DNA of 24,027 nt from contig CAJUII010000028.1 in NCBI GenBank assembly GCA_910586405.1, positions 9,225 to 33,251 on the forward strand, given 5' to 3'. The translations under genes were made by a program, and so were the position numbers. Shown here piece by piece: positions 1-6,687 of the stretch. Under the pieces are notes generated by a model. That model was not told the DNA's origin. It saw nothing but the letters and a program-made list of their open reading frames with translations, and did no database searches. Positions within the stretch are counted from its first letter, which is position 1; the number at the start of each line of letters is the position of its first letter. The stretch comes from an uncultured Lachnospiraceae bacterium. Lineage in GTDB: Bacteria > Bacillota > Clostridia > Lachnospirales > Lachnospiraceae.

Positions 1-1
1 A

Positions 2-223
2 GTTCAGATTTCTTTAAACTCTATTGATAAGGTAAAGTCTTTCGTTAACGATATTACAAAGTTCGATTATGATTTTGACCTTGTTTCAGGCAGATACGTC
101 ATTGATGCAAAGTCTATCATGGGTATCTTCAGCTTAGACCTGTCTAAGCCGATTGATTTAAATATCCATGCTGAGGGCGGCACAGACGAGGTTATGGAAA
201 TATTAAAGCCTTACTTAGTATAA
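2..223 (+). CDS. HPr-family protein lacking the active-site His (Crh-like), 5' end cut off
   Basis: The reading frame is open from the window edge to TAA and gives 73 residues, so only a few N-terminal residues are missing. The second half matches HPr: the block around DAKSIMGIFSL is the HPr regulatory serine region (Ser46, KSIMG), followed by the usual DLNIHAEG strand and final helix. Where HPr has the phosphorylated His15 (GLHARPA), this protein reads NSIDKVKS, so the PTS phosphotransfer residue is absent. Loss of His15 with retention of Ser46 is the pattern of Bacillus Crh, a co-regulator of CcpA. A role in carbon catabolite control rather than sugar phosphotransfer is inferred. The gene is followed by an intrinsic terminator and is convergent with thiI. 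Confidence 0.8.
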   Translation, partial: VQISLNSIDKVKSFVNDITKFDYDFDLVSGRYVIDAKSIMGIFSLDLSKPIDLNIHAEGGTDEVMEILKPYLV

Positions 224-276
224 TCCGTATCGTTTCGTGCAGATACATAGCCGTATCTTGTCCAGTTTGAGCATTT

Positions 277-310
277 ACCGGGTACAATCCATGCACCCGG
301 TTTTTGTTTT
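277..310 (+). terminator. Intrinsic terminator of the HPr-like gene
   Basis: ACCGGGT (277-283) pairs perfectly with ACCCGGT (295-301) across an 11-base loop, followed by TTTTGTTTT. It lies 54 bases after the stop codon and separates this gene from convergent thiI. A weaker stem (AGATAC at 241-246 with GTATCT at 253-258) precedes it. Confidence 0.8.
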
Positions 311-330
311 GCCCTTATTACGATTCACAG

Positions 331-1515
331 TTATTGATACATGATCTCTATGACATCATCTGTCTCCAGCGCGGTCTCTACCAACGCGTCGATCTTTTCG
401 TCAAGATTTCTCTCATGAATCCGTATCACATTGAGATTAGGTTTGGTCACAGGATGTTTTGCCACAAAAATCGTACAGCAGTCCTCATACGGCTGGATTG
501 AAGTCTCGTATGTATTGATCTTCTCAGAAACCTCCACAATCTCCTGCTTGTCAAAACCAATCAGCGGTCTGTATACTGGCATGGTGCACACATCATTCGT
601 CGCCATCAAGGACTGCATAGTCTGAGAAGCCACCTGTCCAATGCTCTCACCTGTGATCAGCCCCAAGCAGCCGCTTGTTTTAGCAATCTCCTCGGCAATC
701 CGCATCATATAACGGCGCATGATGATCGTCAGCTCATCGTGTGGGCACTTGTCATAAATATACATCTGTATATCTGTGAAGTTAATGACATGCAGACGAA
801 TCGGCCCGCTGTATTTGGATATGATGCGTGCGAGGTCCATCACCTTCTGCGTCGCCCGCTCGCTTGTGTAGGGCGGCGCATTGAAATAGACGGCGTCGAT
901 CTTTACACCGCGCTTAGCGATCATGTAGCCAGCAACCGGCGAGTCGATGCCGCCCGACAAGAGCAGCATGCCCTTTCCGTTCGTCCCGACGGGAAGACCG
1001 CCGGGACCTGGAATGACTGTGGAGTAGATGTATATTTTCTCCCGTACCTCGATGCGCAGCATCACATCCGGCTTGTGCACGTCAACGCGAATCTCTGGAA
1101 ATGCATTGAGCAGCGCCTCCCCGATATCACAGTTGATCTCCATGGAATTTTTCGGATAATTTTTTCGCGCCCTGCGCGCCTCGACCTTGAAGGTAAAGCG
1201 CTTGTCAGGGTACACCTTATCGATATAGCCAATCACGTCCGCACAGAGCTTCTCAAATCCCTCATCCTCCACATGGACTACTGGACAGATTCCAGTGACG
1301 CCAAACACAGTCTTTAGCTGCTCCACTGTCTCCTCATAGTCAAACGTAGAGAGCGCATTGACATAAATTCTTCCCTGTGACTTCGTGACTTCAAATGTAC
1401 CATCACAGCGTGTCAGTGCATAGCGAATCTGGTCACACAATCTGTCCTCAAACAGATAACGGTTCTTGCCCTTCACACCAATCTCTGCGTACTTTATTAA
1501 AAATGCTTTGTACAT
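331..1515 (-). CDS. thiI: tRNA 4-thiouridine sulfurtransferase ThiI
   Basis: ThiI adenylates U8 of tRNA and inserts sulfur to make 4-thiouridine; in many bacteria it also takes part in thiamine thiazole synthesis. The 394-residue protein has an N-terminal ferredoxin-like part, a THUMP domain (about residues 60-165) and a PP-loop ATPase with SGGIDS at 187-192. The acceptor Cys region reads YEDCCTIF, Cys346/Cys347, near the position of E. coli Cys344. There is no C-terminal rhodanese domain, as is usual in Firmicutes, so sulfur must come from a partner, most likely the cysteine desulfurase encoded just upstream. The start at 1515 is chosen because GGAGG lies five bases before this ATG; a longer frame starting at 1545 would run through that site. 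Confidence 0.95.
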   Translation of the reverse strand: MYKAFLIKYAEIGVKGKNRYLFEDRLCDQIRYALTRCDGTFEVTKSQGRIYVNALSTFDYEETVEQLKTVFGVTGICPVVHVEDEGFEKLCADVIGYIDKVYPDKRFTFKVEARRARKNYPKNSMEINCDIGEALLNAFPEIRVDVHKPDVMLRIEVREKIYIYSTVIPGPGGLPVGTNGKGMLLLSGGIDSPVAGYMIAKRGVKIDAVYFNAPPYTSERATQKVMDLARIISKYSGPIRLHVINFTDIQMYIYDKCPHDELTIIMRRYMMRIAEEIAKTSGCLGLITGESIGQVASQTMQSLMATNDVCTMPVYRPLIGFDKQEIVEVSEKINTYETSIQPYEDCCTIFVAKHPVTKPNLNVIRIHERNLDEKIDALVETALETDDVIEIMYQ

Positions 1516-1587
1516 ACTTTCCTCCATATGTTTCCAGCCCGCCACTACTTCCCACGCGCTGCAACTTCTCCACTCCCAACCACTATA

Positions 1588-1671
1588 TCGCGGTACTGCC
1601 GCGACTCAAATCTGGATGAGAAATGCCATATTTCAGGCATTTCTCGTTGTGAGACTTCGTACTTCTCACAC
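1588..1671 (-). repeat. Modular hairpin repeat, copy 1b
   Basis: Three stem-loops are joined by conserved linkers. Hairpin A: TCGCGG/CCGCGA (1588-1604). Linker containing CTCAAATCTGGAT. Hairpin B: GAGAAATGCC (1618-1627) with GGCATTTCTC (1636-1645). Hairpin C: TGTGAGA (1648-1654) with TCTCACA (1664-1670), loop CTTCGTACT. The same order and linkers recur at 5637-5717. It lies in the desulfurase-thiI gap, so it is probably transcribed from the minus strand. Confidence 0.8.
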
Positions 1672-1683
1672 GAACTCCCATCT

Positions 1684-1733
1684 GCCTGCCTCAGCAGGCG
1701 TACAAATCAGGATGGTGAAATTTTATATTTCAC
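1684..1733 (-). repeat. Modular hairpin repeat, copy 1a (no hairpin C)
   Basis: Hairpin A' GCCTGC/GCAGGC (1684-1699), a linker with CAAATCAGGATG, and hairpin B' GTGAAAT/ATTTCAC (1715-1733). The linker matches the other two copies; the stems have different sequences but pair fully. The element abuts the stop codon of the cysteine desulfurase. Confidence 0.65.
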
Positions 1734-1734
1734 A

Positions 1735-2892
1735 CTATTTCCTGGTGTATTTTCTGAGCATTGGTATCAGCTCGCTCATACAGTTCACCGTATAATCTAT
1801 CTCCGCTTCCGTCGTGTACAGACTAAAGCTAAACCGCAGCGTAGCATCGAGATACTGCTTCTCGACACCGATTGCTTTAAGGGTCGCTGACACGGAGGGT
1901 TTGTTCGAGGAACATGCACTGCCTGCTGACACATAGATTCCTTTGTCCTCCAAAGCATGCAGCATCACTTCACTGCGAACTCCCTGTATCGACACGCTCA
2001 CCACATGCGGTGCACCGTCCTGCCCCACAGGACCGTTGAGACGGATGCCGTCTATCGCGCTCACGCCTTTTACGAAACGTTCCTTGATACTGTATAAATA
2101 CTTCATCTTTTCATCAAATTCTGAATAAATTTCCTCGATCGCCCGCGCCATGCCCGCGATGCCGGGAACATTCTCTGTGCCGGAGCGCATCCCTTTCTGC
2201 TGTCCGCCGCCAAAGATAATCGGCCGCACCTTTGCCTTCTCATTGATGTACAGAAAACCTACACCCTTGGGACCATGAATCTTGTGTGCGCTGACAGACA
2301 ACAGATCGATATGCATACGCTTGGGATAAATCCTGCATTTTCCAAATCCCTGCACGGCGTCCACATGGAACAGCGTGTTGGGATTCATCCGCTTTATCAG
2401 TTCTCCAGCCTGCTCGATTGGCTGTACAGCACCAACCTCATTGTTGGTATGCATGATTGATACCAGAATCGTATTTTTGGTCATTGCCCTTTCCAAATCC
2501 ACAAGCGAAATCACACCCATAGGATTGACTGGAAGATATGTCACTACAAAGCCCTGCTCCTCAAGAAAAGCGCAGGTTTGCAGTACTGCCGGATGCTCAA
2601 TGCGCGTCGTTATGATATGCCGTCCCGCCCTGTAGTTCGCATAGGCACCGCCGATCAGTGCAATATTGTCCGACTCCGTTCCTCCTGATGTAAAAAGTAT
2701 TTCCTTTTCTTGTACTTTCATGCATTTTGCAATGACTTCTTTGGCATAGCGCACGTACTTCTCACTCTCCACACCTTTTTTGTGCAGACTTGAGGGATTT
2801 CCGTACTCCTCGCACATGATCCTCGTCATGAGCGCCGCGACTTCAGGCAGACATTTGGTCGTCGCCGAATTGTCAAGATAAACTTCCATCAT
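1735..2892 (-). CDS. Cysteine desulfurase, NifS/IscS type (probable sulfur donor for ThiI)
   Basis: A PLP enzyme that converts cysteine to alanine and carries the sulfur as a persulfide. The protein starts MMEVYLDNSATT, the usual N-terminus of the family. The PLP lysine is in VSAHKIHGPKG (Lys204) and the persulfide Cys is in SAGSACSSN (Cys327). At 385 residues it is full length. The start is at 2892 or the adjacent ATG at 2889, with AAGGTG 5 or 8 bases before. thiI follows in the same direction. In Bacillus subtilis the neighbour NifZ is a dedicated donor for ThiI, and this pairing suggests the same, though a general Fe-S role cannot be excluded. A sigma-A-like promoter lies upstream. Confidence 0.92.
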   Translation of the reverse strand: MMEVYLDNSATTKCLPEVAALMTRIMCEEYGNPSSLHKKGVESEKYVRYAKEVIAKCMKVQEKEILFTSGGTESDNIALIGGAYANYRAGRHIITTRIEHPAVLQTCAFLEEQGFVVTYLPVNPMGVISLVDLERAMTKNTILVSIMHTNNEVGAVQPIEQAGELIKRMNPNTLFHVDAVQGFGKCRIYPKRMHIDLLSVSAHKIHGPKGVGFLYINEKAKVRPIIFGGGQQKGMRSGTENVPGIAGMARAIEEIYSEFDEKMKYLYSIKERFVKGVSAIDGIRLNGPVGQDGAPHVVSVSIQGVRSEVMLHALEDKGIYVSAGSACSSNKPSVSATLKAIGVEKQYLDATLRFSFSLYTTEAEIDYTVNCMSELIPMLRKYTRK

Positions 2893-2930
2893 ATTCACAC
2901 CTTCAAACGTATATTACCTAGAACAGTACT

Positions 2931-2948
2931 CATATTTATATAAATATG
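2931..2948. promoter_or_regulatory. Perfect 18-bp AT palindrome in the desulfurase leader
   Basis: CATATTTATATAAATATG equals its own reverse complement. It lies about 40 bases before the desulfurase start codon and about 50 downstream of the -10 box, where it could be an operator or a weak RNA hairpin. Confidence 0.4.
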
Positions 2949-2999
2949 CGGTTTTTGTCTTTTTTGTGATTCATAATTATGCCTATTGTGACATATTCC

Positions 3000-3028
3000 A
3001 TCATAACAGAATGACACTGTTCACGCAA
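3000..3028 (-). promoter_or_regulatory. Sigma-A promoter for the desulfurase-thiI operon
   Basis: On the minus strand TTGCGT (3028-3023), a 17-base spacer and TATGAT (3005-3000). The spacer contains the inverted repeat AACAG-N7-CTGTT. The leader would be about 100 bases long. Confidence 0.6.
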
Positions 3029-3061
3029 TAAAAAATTGTATGAACTCGTATGTGCTGAAAT

Positions 3062-3820
3062 CTAACGTTCGAGCCGATACATCATCCACGCCATAACGGT
3101 CATCCCCGCCGTCTCTGTGCGCAGAATCCGCCTTCCCAGTGTGACAGGCTTCATGCCGCAGTCCAGGGCTGCCTGAATCTCGTCTGCCTCAAAACCGCCC
3201 TCCGGCCCGATGAAAACAGCTATGGACTGCCCTGGTGCGATCTGATCGATAATCTGTCTTGTGCCCGCCATGCCGGACGCGCCCTCCAGTGATTCCTCCA
3301 TCTCGTAAGGAACCAGACGGACATCCATATGCTCCGCATAAGCTAAAGCCTCCTGAAATCCCAGAACCTCCTGCACCCTCGGCACGACGGCACGGCGGCT
3401 CTGCTTGGCGGCTGCCTGTGCAATCCCCTGCCAGCGCGCCGTTTTTGCCGCTGCCTTCTTCGCATCGAGCTTCACCACACAGCGTTTCATGGCAACTGGC
3501 ACAATCTCGTACACACCAAGCTCTACCATCTTCTGAATAATCAACTCCATCTTATCCCCTTTGGGCAGCCCTTGAAACAGATACACTCTGGCGGGAAGCT
3601 CCACGCCATCCTCCTTGATAAAGCGAAGTGAACACACCACCTCTGTGTCTGTGACTGCCTCAATCCCGCATCGGTAATCCCTGCCGTCCACACCGTTGCT
3701 GACACTGATTTCATCGCCTGGTTTAAGACGGAGGACATTCTTAATATGATTCACATCGCTGCCCATAATAATGACACGCTTGTCATAAATCTGGGAAGGT
3801 TCCACAAAAAAATGATACAT
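3062..3820 (-). CDS. rsmE: 16S rRNA m3U1498 methyltransferase RsmE
   Basis: Methylates N3 of U1498 in 16S rRNA using S-adenosylmethionine. The 252-residue protein begins MYHFFVEPSQ, has the N-terminal PUA-like part (NHIKNVLRLKPGD) and a C-terminal SPOUT knot with FIGPEGGF and LGRRILRTETA, the signature SAM-binding loops. GAGGT lies about seven bases before the ATG. It starts 16 bases after the stop of the nucleoside phosphorylase gene, so the two are co-transcribed. In many Clostridia rsmE directly follows prmA; here one gene intervenes. Confidence 0.95.
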   Translation of the reverse strand: MYHFFVEPSQIYDKRVIIMGSDVNHIKNVLRLKPGDEISVSNGVDGRDYRCGIEAVTDTEVVCSLRFIKEDGVELPARVYLFQGLPKGDKMELIIQKMVELGVYEIVPVAMKRCVVKLDAKKAAAKTARWQGIAQAAAKQSRRAVVPRVQEVLGFQEALAYAEHMDVRLVPYEMEESLEGASGMAGTRQIIDQIAPGQSIAVFIGPEGGFEADEIQAALDCGMKPVTLGRRILRTETAGMTVMAWMMYRLER

Positions 3821-3836
3821 GTATGCTACCTCTATT

Positions 3837-4613
3837 CTAAAAACGAAGCAATGCCTCCAATGTCACCCGAAAAATCCTTTCCCGCGCAGATAGATTCGTA
3901 TTCCAGCTCCTGTCGTCGTACTCTTCATTTCCCACCAAAATATCTCCGCTGTACAAGAGCTGCCCAAATCGCTTGCCGCGGTACTGGGCGATTGCTGCCA
4001 TGGCAGAGCACTCCATCTCTACTGCCTGGCACCCCTGCTTGATCCTGTGCTCCACCATTTCTTTGGTCTCCCGGTAAAAACCATCCGTAGACCATGTGGT
4101 ACACTTGATATATGGAATCTTATATTCGGTTAATACCTGTTCAAAGACCATCACCGGCTCCTCGTTCAACTCAATATATCTGCTCGGCGGCAGATATTTA
4201 TAGGATGCTCCCTCGTCTCTGAGCGCACGCACAGGAAGGATAACATCCCCTGCCGGAATATCAGCCAATACGCCGCATCCCCCACAGCACAGCAGCACCT
4301 CAACCCCATTTCCATACAGCCAGTCCGTCATCATCGCGATCGATCCAGCCCCCACAACAGCCTGAACCACACAGATTTCTGTCTCCTTATATCGAAGCTT
4401 ATAGGCATGAAATTTACGCATCTCTGAAATATAAGTGCCAATAATCTCTCCATGATACTGCTCAACAAATGCGTCGAGCACCTCCTGAAAAAATGTCATA
4501 AGGCACAGACGCGGAAAAGGTCCCTTTTCCTGTCCCCCTCTACCGCTGGGATTAATCACTGCATTTTGTTCCGTACTGTACTCCAAAATTGGATATTCAT
4601 TTTGTACAATCAT
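3837..4613 (-). CDS. Nucleoside phosphorylase (uridine/purine phosphorylase family)
   Basis: Predicted to split a nucleoside with phosphate into a base and (deoxy)ribose-1-phosphate. The 258-residue protein has family landmarks: VGAGSIAMMTDWL, a glycine-rich CCGGCGVLADIPAGDVIL segment, TTWSTDGFYRET, and the sugar-binding motif VEMECSAMAAIAQ near the C-terminus. AAGGAGG lies about eight bases before the ATG. It sits between prmA and rsmE with short gaps (41 and 16 bases), so it belongs to that operon. The substrate cannot be told from sequence: the family covers uridine, purine nucleoside and MTA/SAH enzymes. A link to nucleoside salvage is inferred. Confidence 0.85.
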   Translation of the reverse strand: MIVQNEYPILEYSTEQNAVINPSGRGGQEKGPFPRLCLMTFFQEVLDAFVEQYHGEIIGTYISEMRKFHAYKLRYKETEICVVQAVVGAGSIAMMTDWLYGNGVEVLLCCGGCGVLADIPAGDVILPVRALRDEGASYKYLPPSRYIELNEEPVMVFEQVLTEYKIPYIKCTTWSTDGFYRETKEMVEHRIKQGCQAVEMECSAMAAIAQYRGKRFGQLLYSGDILVGNEEYDDRSWNTNLSARERIFRVTLEALLRF

Positions 4614-4654
4614 CGTTTCTCCTCCTTATCTTCATGTAATCTGTCCATCAGCTC

Positions 4655-5623
4655 TCACTCGGGTTTGCGCGCTGTAACGCTCACCCACTCGCCCTGATAT
4701 GTGACCTCAAGGAGCTCAAACCCTGCTGCCTCCACCGCATCGCGCACTGTCTGCTCCTTATCGTCAATAATGCCGGAGGTAATATACACGCCGCCTGGCT
4801 TAAGCTGGCTGACAATGACCGGAGTGAGCGGCACGAGCACGTCCGCTAAAATATTTGCAACAACAATGTCATACTTCCCATAGCCGACCTTGTCCTGGAC
4901 TGTCTTGTCCGTGATTAAATTCCCGATCATCATCTCAAAGCGCTCCGGCGCAATCTGGTTCGCCTCCATGTTCTCCCGCACAGCCTCCATCGCACAGGGA
5001 TCAAGATCTGTACCGACCACATGTTTGATTCCATACATCAAAGAGATAATGGCGAGAATGCCGCTGCCCGTTCCCACATCAAGCAGCACTGTCTCTGGTG
5101 TAATGTGCTTTTTCAACTGTCGGATACAAAGCTGCGTCGTCTCATGCATTCCTGTGCCAAACGCAGTTCCCGGATCAATATGAAGAATTTTCTTGTCCCT
5201 GTCCTCTGCTTTGACCTCCTCCCACGACGGAATTACCAGCAGGTCATCAATGTAAAACTGGTGAAAAAACTGCTTCCAGTTATTAATCCAGTCAATATCC
5301 TCCGTTTCCGAGACCATAATCGATCCCTCTCCGACATCCATAAACTCGCGAAGTCCGTCAAGCTCCCTGCGAATCTTTGCCGTCATTTCCTCTGTATCAA
5401 CCGGACACTCGTCGTTTTCCTCGACAAAAAAGCTCAGATACGCAATCCCGTCGTCCTTTGGTCCATCGGGCAGAATATCAACAAACATTTGTTCTTTCTC
5501 CAGTGGTGTCAGCGGAATCTTATCCTCAATCTGTGCGCCCTCCAGACCAATATCATAAAGGGTGCTGATAATGAGATCCTCCGCGTCTGTAATTGTCTTA
5601 ATCATGAATTTTATCCATTTCAT
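4655..5623 (-). CDS. prmA: Ribosomal protein L11 methyltransferase PrmA
   Basis: Methylates lysines of ribosomal protein L11. The 322-residue protein has the N-terminal substrate-recognition domain (MKWIKFMIKTITDAEDLI onward), the linker with DPGTAFGTGMHETT, and the Rossmann methyltransferase domain with LLDVGTGSGILAI and the NILADV motif. The start at 5623 is chosen because GGGGGA lies five bases before it. An upstream in-frame ATG would translate the hairpin repeat and adds residues foreign to the family. It is the first gene of the prmA/phosphorylase/rsmE operon. In related genomes prmA commonly follows dnaJ; here the VIT-exosortase pair separates them. Confidence 0.95.
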   Translation of the reverse strand: MKWIKFMIKTITDAEDLIISTLYDIGLEGAQIEDKIPLTPLEKEQMFVDILPDGPKDDGIAYLSFFVEENDECPVDTEEMTAKIRRELDGLREFMDVGEGSIMVSETEDIDWINNWKQFFHQFYIDDLLVIPSWEEVKAEDRDKKILHIDPGTAFGTGMHETTQLCIRQLKKHITPETVLLDVGTGSGILAIISLMYGIKHVVGTDLDPCAMEAVRENMEANQIAPERFEMMIGNLITDKTVQDKVGYGKYDIVVANILADVLVPLTPVIVSQLKPGGVYITSGIIDDKEQTVRDAVEAAGFELLEVTYQGEWVSVTARKPE

Positions 5624-5636
5624 AAAAATCCCCCAT

Positions 5637-5717
5637 GCCGCCTTTGGGCGGCTCAAATCGAGATGAAAAACGCCTGTCTTTGGCATTTTTCGGTGTGAGA
5701 CTTCGTACTTCTCACAC
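5637..5717 (-). repeat. Modular hairpin repeat, copy 2, in the prmA leader
   Basis: Same layout as the copy at 1588-1671. Hairpin A: GCCGCC/GGCGGC (5637-5652). Linker CTCAAATCGAGAT. Hairpin B: GAAAAACGCC with GGCATTTTTC (5665-5691), one pair being G-U when read as minus-strand RNA. Hairpin C: GTGTGAGA/TCTCACAC (5693-5717) with the identical loop CTTCGTACT. Hairpin A ends six bases before the prmA Shine-Dalgarno sequence, so folding could affect translation. Confidence 0.8.
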
Positions 5718-5774
5718 TCCTACACCTACGTTATTGTAAATAAAAAACTTCTGTGCGAAATGATGTTTTCCTCT

Positions 5775-5803
5775 ATCATATCACACAAAAGTTCTTATTT
5801 CCA
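5775..5803 (-). promoter_or_regulatory. Probable sigma-A promoter of the prmA operon
   Basis: On the minus strand TGGAAA (5803-5798), 17 bases, TATGAT (5780-5775). The predicted leader of about 145 bases contains the whole hairpin repeat. No clear terminator is visible between the exosortase stop and this promoter. Confidence 0.5.
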
Positions 5804-5861
5804 TAAAATCTTTTTGTTGTAAAAATCTTTTTCTATCATATTAAATGATGCAATCTCATTG

Positions 5862-6614
5862 TCATGAGACCCTTTTTGACATCCTGCCGGATGAAAAAAT
5901 TTTTCGAAGGAGACAGACAGCAAGCGCGACTGAGATACATACGCCCGCCACAATCACTGTATACTGAAGAAAACCAGTCCAGTCATTGCGGTACAGTCTC
6001 CCCGCTGCCGGAATCCCCAGCACCATGACCGCATACCAGAGCACAGGGGTCCAAAAATGCCCTGACATATTCCATTGCGTTACCTCCATTTGAATAAAAA
6101 AGCGTTGGCAGAATCTTCCCGCGAGGTCATAAATGACAAAGAGCATAGAGAAATACACTGTTGTACCAATCATTGTATGAAGCTGTGACGCCGTCATTCC
6201 TCTCGGCAGGCATCCGCTGTCCGCCAGGACAAGCGGCAGATAGATTGAGACGGTAATCCTAATTCCGTTGACAAAAATTGTTGCCAGATAAGCAAACACT
6301 GCACTAAAGCCAAGCCAGAAGATTTTGGTTCGCATGGTATCAATTCTTTGCGTGAACGAAAAGACCATCATGATAAATACAATCAGCAAAAAACGCACAC
6401 CAGAGCAGGAAGGTGCTATGATAAATCGGTATTCATGGCTCACATAACCTACCGGAGCCGCATTTTCAAAGGAAATACCGCTCAGACCTTCGACCCACCA
6501 TGTCGTAGGCGCCAAAATCCAAGATAGCATATCGCTGTCCGCTGTGCGGTAATATACCTTGACTGCCAGTACCGCTAAGACTGCCGGAATATAGACTGCC
6601 AGATTTTTTCTCAT
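5862..6614 (-). CDS. Exosortase, XrtK-like membrane sorting protease
   Basis: Exosortases are integral membrane cysteine proteases/transpeptidases that process proteins with a PEP-CTERM-type tail. This 250-residue protein is very hydrophobic with several predicted membrane helices. It carries the three family residues: Cys70 in APSCSGVRF, Arg119 in NGIRITV and His146 in SQLHTMIG. The start at 6614 has AGGAGG six bases before it; a GTG 15 bases upstream lies ahead of that site and is less likely. It is the second gene of a pair with the VIT/vWA protein, whose C-terminus carries a Ser-Glu-Pro/helix/basic tail and is the obvious substrate. Assignment to the XrtK class of Gram-positive exosortases is from memory of family context and is less sure than exosortase itself. 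Confidence 0.85.
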   Translation of the reverse strand: MRKNLAVYIPAVLAVLAVKVYYRTADSDMLSWILAPTTWWVEGLSGISFENAAPVGYVSHEYRFIIAPSCSGVRFLLIVFIMMVFSFTQRIDTMRTKIFWLGFSAVFAYLATIFVNGIRITVSIYLPLVLADSGCLPRGMTASQLHTMIGTTVYFSMLFVIYDLAGRFCQRFFIQMEVTQWNMSGHFWTPVLWYAVMVLGIPAAGRLYRNDWTGFLQYTVIVAGVCISVALAVCLLRKIFSSGRMSKRVS

Positions 6615-6631
6615 GTCAAACCTCCTCACCC

Positions 6632-6664
6632 GAAATTGGCGCCTTCCGCCATAGCGCCAATTTC
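6632..6664 (-). promoter_or_regulatory. Strong intercistronic hairpin ahead of the exosortase RBS
   Basis: GAAATTGGCGC (6632-6642) pairs perfectly over 11 bp with GCGCCAATTTC (6654-6664). On the minus-strand transcript it lies 23 bases after the VIT gene stop and ends about five bases before the exosortase AGGAGG. It has no U-tract, so it is not a typical terminator. mRNA processing or tuning of exosortase translation is inferred. Confidence 0.6.
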
Positions 6665-6687
6665 AAACAAACATTTGTTTAATACTG

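Noticed and set aside
739..1317. 192-codon plus-strand open frame
   Set aside because: It lies wholly opposite thiI, has no recognisable domain and arises from the codon structure of thiI.
5021..5698. 225-codon plus-strand open frame
   Set aside because: Antisense to prmA and its leader repeat; composition is that of a mirror frame.
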